NCBI GenBank assembly: GCA_947259995.1 | Contig: CAMYOK010000002.1 | Coordinates: 1,032,881-1,096,880 of the forward strand | Origin: an uncultured Pseudomonadales bacterium | GTDB taxonomy: Bacteria; Pseudomonadota; Gammaproteobacteria; Pseudomonadales; Pseudohongiellaceae | Direction: 5' to 3' | Length of the DNA stretch: 64,000 nucleotides | Part shown: positions 42,414 through 51,315 of the stretch, piece by piece | Layout: each line of letters starts with the position of its first letter | How positions within the stretch are numbered: the stretch's first letter is position 1 | The notes under the pieces: generated by a model | The model's input: only the letters and a program-made list of their open reading frames with translations | Database searches by the model: none | Told to the model about the DNA's origin: nothing | Program-made: the position numbers and the translations under genes

Positions 42414-43379
42414 ATGTCAAAACCAGTGACGCGTGTTCTAAGCTTATTAGAGATGCTGCAAACCCACGGCCTACTCACCGGCTCGCAGATTGCCAAACGT
42501 TTAGACGTGGATGTGCGCACAGTACGGCGCTATATCGCTGCGCTGGAAGACCTGGGAATTCCCGTGCTGACCGAGCAAGGGCGATACGGTGGATATCGTC
42601 TTGTGGCAGGTTTTAAATTACCACCAATGATGTTTACCGAAGAGGAAACGCTCGCTATTTCTTTGGGTCTCCTTGCTGCAAACCAGCTTGGGCTTTCAGA
42701 GTCTGCTCCTGCCATATCAAGCGTACAGGCAAAACTTGAACGAGTGATGCCCACCAATCTCAAACGCCGCGTTCGTGCCATCAACAATAGTGCAAGCTTG
42801 ATTCTGCCAAAAGCGCAGGGTGCAGAGAACAAAGAAGATCTTTTTTTACTCACAGACGCGACACACGGTCAACAACGGGTAAGCTTTCAGTATGAAACAG
42901 AGAATAAGCAAAAAAGTACCCGCGATATTGATCCCTACGGGATCGTTTTTCGCCGCGGTCATTGGTATGTGTTGGGCTATTGTCATTTACGCAAGGCGCT
43001 GCGAACATTTCGTTTAGATAGGCTGCAGTCGGTCAAGCCACTACAGCATAGCTTTCTGCGACCAGCAAATTTTGATGCAGTAAAACATTTGAATGAGAGT
43101 ATGCAGAATGTTCCGCGTCAGTTTCCAGTGCAAGTATTGCTGCACACAGATCTGGCCTCGGCTTCGTACTACCTTTATGGGCTAGAGGGAGTAATGAAGG
43201 CAACAGACAATGGTTTGTTGATGGATACAAGCACAGATAGCCTTGAATGGTTTGCACGTTGGTTGACGCAGATGCCATTCAAGGTTTCTGTGCTGCAGCC
43301 GAATGAATTATGGGAGGCATTACAGGCGCATGTCTCCCACATTCAAAATAACTTCAATTTACAAGAAAAGAGCGCTTAG
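42414..43379 (+). CDS. DeoR/WYL-type transcriptional regulator
   Basis: The 321-residue protein has an N-terminal winged helix (LLTGSQIAKRLDVDVRTVRRYIAALEDLGIPVLTEQGRYGGYRLVAG) and a WYL ligand-sensing domain (DIDPYGIVFRRGHWYVLGYCHLRKALRTFRLDRL). A C-terminal WCX-like extension carries the last ~90 residues. Such proteins act as ligand-responsive activators or repressors, often of adjacent divergent genes. The target here is likely the GST gene. Its stop overlaps that of the convergent beta-barrel gene. Confidence 0.92.
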   Translation: MSKPVTRVLSLLEMLQTHGLLTGSQIAKRLDVDVRTVRRYIAALEDLGIPVLTEQGRYGGYRLVAGFKLPPMMFTEEETLAISLGLLAANQLGLSESAPAISSVQAKLERVMPTNLKRRVRAINNSASLILPKAQGAENKEDLFLLTDATHGQQRVSFQYETENKQKSTRDIDPYGIVFRRGHWYVLGYCHLRKALRTFRLDRLQSVKPLQHSFLRPANFDAVKHLNESMQNVPRQFPVQVLLHTDLASASYYLYGLEGVMKATDNGLLMDTSTDSLEWFARWLTQMPFKVSVLQPNELWEALQAHVSHIQNNFNLQEKSA

Positions 43380-44092
43380 TTAAATGAATAACGAAGCCCG
43401 AGGGAATAGGTGTTTACATCGTCTCCGAAGTTTCCGCCTAAATTGACACCTAAATTGTCAGAGATCTCAAAAAGGAAGTTACCGAAAACTGAGGTGCTGT
43501 CACCGTAATCTAAGTCGGTGTAACGCACACCGGCACCAAACTCTAACCAAGATGCCAATTGTGCGCGGCCACCTACATCAAAGAAGTAACCGTCGCTGTC
43601 ATCTTCATTTAGATCGTCAAAGGCGTTTTGAATATCTTCGCCACTGTTTAGGTCATCGTTCTCGTCACGGCCTAAACTGAAATCGCCTAGGTCCACATCG
43701 GTATAGCCACCAGTGGCAACAAAATCCAAAGTATCAGAAATTGGCGTGTTAAAACCCAAACCAAGTTTTAGAGTTTTAACGTCTTCCCTTCGATTTACAA
43801 AACCGCCGCCATCATCAACATAGGCAAAATCTGCTTCCGTCGAAGAATAAGAACCAAAGGTGAATATATTATCGGTTAATGCCGCTGAGGCGCGCAAATT
43901 GAATCCATCACCGTCATCAATATCCTCAGCGAAGTTATCGAAGAAGTCGTTGTCTTCATAGTAATCGATGTCTTGAATTAGATAGTCAGCCTCGATGAAT
44001 GAGTAGCTGATTCCCTCAGCAGCGAAGGCTGAGGCAGGCAGTAAAATTGCGCAAGTGAGAAGGGATTTTTTAAAGAATTGTCCTTTTTGCAT
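43376..44092 (-). CDS. Acidic outer-membrane beta-barrel protein
   Basis: A signal peptide (SLLTCAILLPASAFA) is followed by about 215 residues of alternating amphipathic beta strands, ending in the aromatic C-terminus LGLRYSFN typical of outer-membrane barrels. Strand-like repeats such as DNIFTFGSYSSTEADFAYVDDGG and YFFDVGGRAQLASWLEFGAGVRYTDLDYGD suggest an 8-10 strand barrel. It is unusually rich in Asp, with loops such as DENDDLNSGED that could bind cations. No conserved functional family is recognised beyond the barrel fold. Confidence 0.75.
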   Translation of the reverse strand: MQKGQFFKKSLLTCAILLPASAFAAEGISYSFIEADYLIQDIDYYEDNDFFDNFAEDIDDGDGFNLRASAALTDNIFTFGSYSSTEADFAYVDDGGGFVNRREDVKTLKLGLGFNTPISDTLDFVATGGYTDVDLGDFSLGRDENDDLNSGEDIQNAFDDLNEDDSDGYFFDVGGRAQLASWLEFGAGVRYTDLDYGDSTSVFGNFLFEISDNLGVNLGGNFGDDVNTYSLGLRYSFN

Positions 44093-44378
44093 AGCAGTAT
44101 CTCCATAAGTTGTTGCGGGTGTATTCTTGACTCCTTATTCTTTTTGCTTAGGCAATGAATCGAGCAGCCAGCACGGGCACTGTTATCACACAGCGAACGC
44201 CAACTTGCCAGTGGGGCCTAGCGATTCTGAAGCCTTTGTAAGTAGAAATTGTGACGTCTATCGCATCCTCGCAACTCAAGCGGCGGCTTGCAATTCCCAT
44301 TATTTATAGAAGCGAGATCTGACTTGCAGGATTTTTATAGCCACAAAGGCGCATTGCGCCTTCGGCGATAGGGGGAAT
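44093..44378. other. Gene-free intergenic region with hairpin
   Basis: No gene is supported in this 286-nt gap. It should contain the promoter of the leftward beta-barrel gene. A perfect hairpin AAGGCGC-ATT-GCGCCTT (44346-44362) lies 17 nt after the DUF2959 stop and may end that transcript, though there is no clear T-run. Confidence 0.5.
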
Positions 44379-45020
44379 TTACTGGCGCATCTGCGTAATG
44401 AAACGATCGGATTCGGCGATCGCTAGTTCCATGGCATCTATTAGACGATCGACGTCTGTGTTGATGGTATCGAGCTCGCCACGCAAGGAGGCGATGGCTC
44501 GCGCATTGAGATTGTGCTTAAGGTAAAGAACATTGTCGCGCAAACTATCCAGTACTGGATCAAGCGTTACCTCAGCCCGATGCATCGCCGCAATTAAGCG
44601 CGCATAACGGGTGCGCGTATCACGCAATTGCTGCTCACTGTCACGACGTAAATTCTGATTGCTGTATAGCGCCAGCTCGTCTTCCCACTCATCGAAGAGT
44701 GCATCGGCAACATCTTCTACGGCGCTAATGCGATCGCGAATTAAGTCTGCCGCTTCTTCGCTATCTTCGAACTCTGAGTTAAGACGATTATAGATCTGCT
44801 GTAATTCACCACCATCAAAATTTACTACGCTGCGAAACTGTTCTAGCGCATCGCGGAACTGCTCTTGACCGTCCTCTTGTGCGCTTTGCGCCTCGCCTAT
44901 TCGATCGACGAGTATGTCACGCTTATGCACGCCCAACTGTTCCATCGTCCCGTAATAAGTTGATTCGCAGGCGCTTAGAAAAAATACGGCGAGCGTTAGC
45001 AACAATAGTCGTGTTTTCAT
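44379..45020 (-). CDS. DUF2959 lipoprotein
   Basis: The 213-residue product has a lipobox (FFLSAC, Cys18) and an almost entirely alpha-helical, coiled-coil-prone mature part. The segment ESTYYGTMEQLGVHKRDILVDRIGEAQSAQEDGQEQFRDALEQF is characteristic of DUF2959. The +2 residue is Glu, so sorting to the outer membrane is likely. Function of the family is not known. A monocistronic gene is likely; hrpB is divergent. Confidence 0.88.
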   Translation of the reverse strand: MKTRLLLLTLAVFFLSACESTYYGTMEQLGVHKRDILVDRIGEAQSAQEDGQEQFRDALEQFRSVVNFDGGELQQIYNRLNSEFEDSEEAADLIRDRISAVEDVADALFDEWEDELALYSNQNLRRDSEQQLRDTRTRYARLIAAMHRAEVTLDPVLDSLRDNVLYLKHNLNARAIASLRGELDTINTDVDRLIDAMELAIAESDRFITQMRQ

Positions 45021-45107
45021 TTAAGGTCCCTTTGATTCCTTTTGCTTACTTTAAGCGCTTTTGACACCATTGCAAAACCCTATATCGACTTCTTTTGAGA
45101 ACCGCCC

Positions 45108-47579
45108 TTGTCAGATTACCCCCTCACTTCCTCAAGCAAGCTCCCCATCGACAGCGTGCTTGCCCAATTGTCTGACGCGCTACGGACTCAGAACAAGGCG
45201 CTTTTGGTTGCCCAACCCGGTGCGGGCAAAACCACACGGGTCCCATTAGCATTGCTCGAATCGCATTCTGGACGCTGGCTCTTGCTAGAGCCACGCAGAG
45301 TCGCGGCTCGTTTGGCCGCAGGCTTTATGGCGCAAAGCCTTGGCGAGCCAATCGGGCAAACGATTGGTTATCGTGTCCGTGGGGAATCCAAGACCAGTGC
45401 AAAGACTCGCCTAGAAGTGGTCACGCAAGGGATCCTCACTCGTATGTTGCAAGACGACCCTGCGCTTGAGGGCTATGCGGGCATTATTTTCGATGAATTC
45501 CACGAACGTAGTTTAGACGCCGACATTGGCCTCGCCTTTGCGCTTGAGGCGCAAGGTGCATTACGCGAGGATCTGCGCATTCTCATCATGTCGGCAACCT
45601 TGGACACCGACGCTCTTCTTAATTTGCTAGGTCAAAACACTCCTTTGATCCACTGCGAAGGCCGTGCATGGCCTGTAGACACAATCTACCGAAGCCCTCC
45701 GGCACGAGAATTTAGCGATAAACATCAAAGTGCTGTGGTAAAAGAAGCGATCACGGAACACGCGGGTGACGTGCTAGTGTTCCTGCCAGGGCAAAGCGAG
45801 ATACGCCGCCTGCACAATCGCTTGCATGACATTCTCCCCACCGATGTAGAGATTCTAGATTTGCACGGGCAGCTCACGCTTGCCCAGCAGCAAGCGGTCT
45901 TAAGCAAAGGCAACGATGAACGTCGACGCGTCATCCTTTCTACCTCGGTTGCCGAGTCCAGTGTCACGGTGCCTGGTGTGCGCATCGTTATCGACGCTGG
46001 GCTTGAGCGAGTCCCAGTGTTTCAGGTGCGCTCAGGGCTTAGCAAACTTGAGACCCGCAGAGTGAACCGAGCAAGCGCCGATCAAAGACGAGGGCGTGCC
46101 GGGCGCGAAGCACAAGGGGTTTGTTATCGGCTGTGGCCTGCGGAAACCGTTCTAGCCAATCACCGCGAAGCCGAAATAGAACAGTCCGAACTAGCAAGCC
46201 TCGCATTCGAGCTCGTGCGCTGGGGGTGTAGTGATACAACAAACCTGTCTTGGGTAAGCCCTCCTCCAAAACCCGCCTATGCAGCTGGCATAAAGCTCCT
46301 ACAAACACTCGGCCTGATTGAACAAAAAGGCGGGTTCAGCGATCTAGGCCGCCGCTGCGCACGCTGGCCCACTCACCCTCGACTGGCCGTGTTGCTCGAC
46401 AAAGCGATAGAACACAATGCCCAAGCACTGGCCTGTTGGACCATCGCTTGGTTAGAAGAGTCCGTGAATAGCCCCGAAATAGACATCGCCACCATTATCA
46501 CGCAATACCCGCGTACTAACAGCAAAGGAGCTGCAGGGGCGTGGCGACGAGCGGCAAGCCAGTGGGCTAAACGGCTGCGTTGTTCCTTAGATTGCGAGCA
46601 GTTTGACGCCCTGCCTATTCTACTCGCGGCGGCCTACCCGGACCGCATCGCCCAGAACCAGCAGCAACAAAATGACCATGGTCAGGCACGCTTCAAGTTG
46701 GTGAGCGCTGGGCAAGCATTGCTGGCCTCATCCCACCCTTTGAGCCAGCAAGAGTATTTACTTGCGATTGAGCTGGACGGCATAAGTCAGGGCGCCAAAA
46801 TTTTCCATGCCTGTGCTATTAGCCGGTCACAGATCGAAGCACTATTCCCACAAACAAAGCTGTGGCATCAACAAGCACAGTGGGACAGTGACGCTGGACG
46901 GTTAATCGGCGAGGAACAACGCCAGTTTGGCGCACTAGTGTTAGAGAGGCGAGCCTTAGCGAAACTCGACCCAGAGGCTGTCGCCGCAGCATTGCTGAGC
47001 GGGCTTCGACAGCGCGGCACATTTAACTGGTCAAAAGATGATCAACAACTGCTCGGTCGGCTTCGGTTAGTCCGCAAGCATGAGGGCGATCCATGGCCTG
47101 AGGTTAGTGACTCGGCTTTAATGGCTTCGCTCGAACAATGGCTTGCTCCCCACTTAAGTGGTTTGAACCGCTTAGAGCAGCTAGACCGATTGCCACTGGC
47201 CAAATTTATTTTCGAAACTTTGGATTGGACACAACAGCAGTCACTGCCGAAGTTAGCGCCCACACACCTCGATGTGCCTAGTGGTAGTAAGATTGCATTA
47301 GATTATTCTCGTGAAGAACCAATCTTAGCCGTCAAATTGCAAGAGATGTTTGGACAAGTGAATACCCCTACGGTCCTTGGCGGCAGGCTTGCTATTTTGG
47401 TGCATTTATTGTCTCCAGCTAGGCGCCCTGTCCAAGTGACTAGAGACCTTGCCGGCTTTTGGCAAAGCAGCTATTTCGATGTGCGCAAAGATCTTAAGGG
47501 TCGCTACCCACGCCACCCTTGGCCCGATGACCCACTGCAGGCACAGGCCACTGCAAGAGCAAAGAAAAAGGGGACGTAA
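45108..47579 (+). CDS. hrpB: ATP-dependent RNA helicase HrpB (TTG start)
   Basis: HrpB is a DEAH/RHA-type helicase. The 823-residue protein has Walker A QPGAGKTTRVPLALL, motif Ia LLEPRRVAARLAA, motif II DEFHERSLDADIGLA, motif III MSATLD, motif V STSVAESSVTVPGVRIVIDAG and motif VI RRGRAGREAQG, then the HrpB-specific C-terminal domain ending near HPWPDDPLQAQATARAKKKGT. No ATG occurs near the conserved start; TTG at 45108 gives the family-like N-terminus SDYPLTSSSKLPIDSVL. The biological role is unclear; it may be part of the ancestral chromosome rather than of the island. Confidence 0.95.
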   Translation: MSDYPLTSSSKLPIDSVLAQLSDALRTQNKALLVAQPGAGKTTRVPLALLESHSGRWLLLEPRRVAARLAAGFMAQSLGEPIGQTIGYRVRGESKTSAKTRLEVVTQGILTRMLQDDPALEGYAGIIFDEFHERSLDADIGLAFALEAQGALREDLRILIMSATLDTDALLNLLGQNTPLIHCEGRAWPVDTIYRSPPAREFSDKHQSAVVKEAITEHAGDVLVFLPGQSEIRRLHNRLHDILPTDVEILDLHGQLTLAQQQAVLSKGNDERRRVILSTSVAESSVTVPGVRIVIDAGLERVPVFQVRSGLSKLETRRVNRASADQRRGRAGREAQGVCYRLWPAETVLANHREAEIEQSELASLAFELVRWGCSDTTNLSWVSPPPKPAYAAGIKLLQTLGLIEQKGGFSDLGRRCARWPTHPRLAVLLDKAIEHNAQALACWTIAWLEESVNSPEIDIATIITQYPRTNSKGAAGAWRRAASQWAKRLRCSLDCEQFDALPILLAAAYPDRIAQNQQQQNDHGQARFKLVSAGQALLASSHPLSQQEYLLAIELDGISQGAKIFHACAISRSQIEALFPQTKLWHQQAQWDSDAGRLIGEEQRQFGALVLERRALAKLDPEAVAAALLSGLRQRGTFNWSKDDQQLLGRLRLVRKHEGDPWPEVSDSALMASLEQWLAPHLSGLNRLEQLDRLPLAKFIFETLDWTQQQSLPKLAPTHLDVPSGSKIALDYSREEPILAVKLQEMFGQVNTPTVLGGRLAILVHLLSPARRPVQVTRDLAGFWQSSYFDVRKDLKGRYPRHPWPDDPLQAQATARAKKKGT

Positions 47580-47615
47580 GCCACCTGACTAAAGCCCAAA
47601 GGGGTTTGATGGTGA

Positions 47616-48275
<660 letters not shown>

Positions 48276-48394
48276 ATATTGCCCTAAATGCCTATAAATA
48301 AAGGGTATAGGTGAGAATAAGTTAGGCAACGGCGCTCGCATTTAGTAGAATTGCCGGTCTCCTTAATAGTACAGATTGATTAACAGGTGTTTTT

Positions 48395-48691
48395 ATGGCC
48401 CGTATTACCGTCGAAGATTGCTTGGACAAAGTGGATAATCGCTTCCAATTGGTGATGATCTCCAGCAAGCGCGCACGTCAAATTCAAACTGGCGGCAAAG
48501 ACCCACTCGTCCCAATCGACAATGACAAACCTACTGTTATCGCACTGCGTGAAATCGCAGAGGGTCACGTGGACGCATCGATTCTAGCGACTCGCAGCGC
48601 CAACCCAGTGACTATGCTGTCCCGTGATGAGCTAAAGACTCCTCCACCACAGCGTGGCGATGACGACGATTCATTCAGCGAGAGCCTCTAA
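48395..48691 (+). CDS. rpoZ: RNA polymerase omega subunit
   Basis: Omega stabilises beta' and takes part in ppGpp response. The 98-residue protein begins [20 protein letters not shown], includes [14 protein letters not shown] and the conserved [13 protein letters not shown] helix. It lies 17 nt upstream of spoT. A TATAAA-like -10 box (48293-48298) with an imperfect -35 lies in the 119-nt gmk-rpoZ gap. Confidence 0.97.
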   Translation: MARITVEDCLDKVDNRFQLVMISSKRARQIQTGGKDPLVPIDNDKPTVIALREIAEGHVDASILATRSANPVTMLSRDELKTPPPQRGDDDDSFSESL

Positions 48692-48708
48692 TCGAGGAAG
48701 GAGTCGGC

Positions 48709-50871
48709 TTGTCTACAATCGACTCTCTGGCGACTAGCCTATCCGATTACTTGGAAGGCGAGCAGATCAACCTTGTTCGCCGAGCATACTACTACGCGGA
48801 ACAGGCCCATGATGGTCAGTTCCGTCGCAGTGGTGACCCGTATGTGACCCACCCTCTTGCCGTTGCTGGCATCCTCAGTGAAATGCACATGGACCCACAA
48901 TCGCTCGTCGCAGCGATGCTTCATGATGTCATTGAAGACACTGGGATCAGCAAAACCGCCGTGAAGAGCCAGTTTGGCGACACCATCGCCGAGATGGTCG
49001 ACGGCGTCAGCAAGCTCAATAAGATTGCCTTTAGTAGCCACGCCGAAGCGCAGGCAGAAAATTTCCAGAAAATGGCCTTGGCCATGGCCAAAGACATTCG
49101 CGTCATTCTCGTGAAGCTCGCCGACCGCCTGCACAATATGCGCACGCTCGATGTGTTAAGCCCCGAGAAACGCCGCCGAGTGGCAAGGGAAACTCTCGAT
49201 ATCTATGCGCCGATCGCCAACCGTCTTGGCATGAACTCGATACGTATTGAGTTCGAAGAATTAGGCTTCGATGCGCTCTACCCCATGCGTAAGCGCCGCA
49301 TCAATGCCGCTGTTAAGAGCATTCGTGGCAATCGCAAAGAGATCGTTAAACAGATTCAAGGCTCTTTAGAAGCCTGCCTAGAGCGCGAGAATATGCCTGG
49401 CCGTATTTTTGGCCGTGAAAAACACCTTTTCAGTATTTATGAGAAAATGCGCGCAAAACGCCGTTCTTTTTCCGAAATTATGGACGTTTACGCCTTTCGC
49501 ATTGTCGTGGATAAGGTCGATACCTGCTATCGAGTCCTGGGAGCTGTACATAATTTGTACAAGCCGGTGCCTGGGCGATTCAAAGATTACATCGCCATCC
49601 CCAAAGCCAACGGCTATCAATCGCTGCACACCACTTTATTCGGGATGCATGGCGTACCAATCGAGATACAGATTCGCACCGAAGAGATGGAAGCGATGGC
49701 TAACAACGGTATCGCCGCCCATTGGCTGTATAAGTCCCATGACGACACCCCAAACAATGCCCATATTCGCGCTCGCCAATGGGTAAACGGCTTACTCGAG
49801 ATGCAACAACACGCAGGCAACTCACTCGAGTTCATCGAGAACGTTAAGATCGATTTGTTCCCCGACGAAATTTATGTGTTTACGCCTAAGGGCACGATTA
49901 TGGAGCTTCCTGCCGGCTCCACTGCCGTGGACTTTGCCTATGCGGTGCACACCGATGTGGGCAACTCCTGTGTCGCCTGCCGCATTAGCCGCCGCCTAGC
50001 GCCATTGAGCGAACCGTTGGAAAGCGGGCAGACGGTCGAGATTATTACCGCTCCAGGGACGCAGCCGAACCCAGCATGGTTAAGTTTTGCGGTCACAGGT
50101 AAGGCGCGCAGTAATATTCGCCACTTCCTCAAGAATCAACGCCATTCAGAGTCTGTAGCACTTGGTCGCCGGCTATTGAACAAAGTCCTGGGCAGCTTCG
50201 GCACCCAGCTAGAGAAGATCGAGCCCGAACAAATCCAGTTGGCCTTGCAGCATTTGAACAGCCCCGATTTGAACAATGTCCTCGAAGATATCGGCTTAGG
50301 GAATCGCATGTCTCATGTCGTCGCACGCTTAATGGTGCCCGAACAAGATGATATTGAACTGCAAGCCGAGGTCGGCAAAGAGAGCAAGAGCTCCTCATTG
50401 GCTATTCGCGGCTCGGAAGGCATGGTGATGAATTTCGCGCGCTGCTGTCACCCTATTCCAGGCGACCCAATTATTGGTCATATCAGCAGCGGTCGCGGCA
50501 TGGTGATCCATACAGAGAGTTGCAATAATATTGCTGAGATTCGTGATAACCCCGACAAATGTATTTCTGTGCGCTGGGACCCTAATGTCGAAGGTGAATT
50601 CTCAGTTGAGATTCGCGTCGAGCTTGAGAACGAGCGCGGCATCATCGCCAAACTTGCCACCACCATTACTGGCGCCGAAGCGAATATCGAAAAAATCAGC
50701 ACCGTTGAACGCGATGCGCGCTTTAGTATCGTGAATCTATCGCTCAATGTACGCAACCGCATCCATTTAGCCCGTGTAATGAAACGTATTCGACTCATCA
50801 AACCTGTGAGTAAAGTGACACGTGTTAAAAGTCGTAAGATTGTAAAAACACCCAAGACCCTAAAAGTATAA
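48709..50871 (+). CDS. spoT: Bifunctional (p)ppGpp synthetase/hydrolase SpoT (TTG start)
   Basis: SpoT hydrolyses and weakly makes (p)ppGpp. The start is TTG at 48709 with GGAAGGAG 7 nt upstream. In the 720-residue protein the HD hydrolase domain shows HDVIEDT (His72-Asp73) and LADRLHNMRTL; the synthetase domain shows GRFKDYIAIPKANGYQSLHT; a TGS domain (YVFTPKGTIMELPAGSTAVDFAYAVH), a zinc-finger-like region (ARCCHPIPGD) and a C-terminal ACT domain follow. The hydrolase signature is intact, which identifies SpoT rather than RelA. Confidence 0.97.
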   Translation: MSTIDSLATSLSDYLEGEQINLVRRAYYYAEQAHDGQFRRSGDPYVTHPLAVAGILSEMHMDPQSLVAAMLHDVIEDTGISKTAVKSQFGDTIAEMVDGVSKLNKIAFSSHAEAQAENFQKMALAMAKDIRVILVKLADRLHNMRTLDVLSPEKRRRVARETLDIYAPIANRLGMNSIRIEFEELGFDALYPMRKRRINAAVKSIRGNRKEIVKQIQGSLEACLERENMPGRIFGREKHLFSIYEKMRAKRRSFSEIMDVYAFRIVVDKVDTCYRVLGAVHNLYKPVPGRFKDYIAIPKANGYQSLHTTLFGMHGVPIEIQIRTEEMEAMANNGIAAHWLYKSHDDTPNNAHIRARQWVNGLLEMQQHAGNSLEFIENVKIDLFPDEIYVFTPKGTIMELPAGSTAVDFAYAVHTDVGNSCVACRISRRLAPLSEPLESGQTVEIITAPGTQPNPAWLSFAVTGKARSNIRHFLKNQRHSESVALGRRLLNKVLGSFGTQLEKIEPEQIQLALQHLNSPDLNNVLEDIGLGNRMSHVVARLMVPEQDDIELQAEVGKESKSSSLAIRGSEGMVMNFARCCHPIPGDPIIGHISSGRGMVIHTESCNNIAEIRDNPDKCISVRWDPNVEGEFSVEIRVELENERGIIAKLATTITGAEANIEKISTVERDARFSIVNLSLNVRNRIHLARVMKRIRLIKPVSKVTRVKSRKIVKTPKTLKV

Positions 50872-50912
50872 GTTAGTGCACGTTGAGCGCTAACGCATTC
50901 GAGGAAATTGTT

Positions 50913-51308
50913 GTGAGCGAGACTAAAATTATCAGCACGACTTCTGCCCCTGCTGCAATTGGCCCTTATTCACAAGCCGTGCAGGTAGGCAATCTCGTGT
51001 TTCTTTCAGGGCAGATTCCGCTAGACCCGCAATCGATGGAAGTGGTCACCGGCTGTATTGAAACGCAAGCAATTCGTGTGCTCGACAATATGAAAGCAGT
51101 GGCAAGCGCTGCCGGCGCGCAGCTAAGTGACATCGTAAAATTAACAATCTTTTTGACAGACTTAGAAGACTTCGCTGTCGTCAACGAAACGATGAAAGGC
51201 TATTTCAGTGAACCCTACCCTGCACGCTCGACGGTCGAAGTGTCGGCGCTGCCGCGTGGCGTAAAGATTGAGATAGAGGCGATCTTGGCACTACCCACTT
51301 CGGACTGA
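50913..51308 (+). CDS. ridA: RidA family deaminase (GTG start)
   Basis: RidA hydrolyses reactive enamine/imine intermediates from PLP enzymes. GTG at 50913 with GAGGAA upstream gives a 131-residue protein of standard length; an in-frame TTG at 50883 is less likely. Motifs are TSAPAAIGPYSQAVQVGNLVFLSGQIPLDP, VVKLTIFLTDLEDF-like strand and PYPARSTVEVSALPRGVKIEIEAIA-type C-terminus with the catalytic Arg. It lies between spoT and recG as in Pseudomonas-like genomes. Confidence 0.94.
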   Translation: MSETKIISTTSAPAAIGPYSQAVQVGNLVFLSGQIPLDPQSMEVVTGCIETQAIRVLDNMKAVASAAGAQLSDIVKLTIFLTDLEDFAVVNETMKGYFSEPYPARSTVEVSALPRGVKIEIEAILALPTSD

Positions 51309-51315
51309 TCTCATC

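Noticed and set aside
44127..44309. Plus-strand 60-residue frame in the gap beside the DUF2959 gene
   Set aside because: No ribosome binding site, no recognisable motif and no neighbour in that orientation; treated as intergenic.
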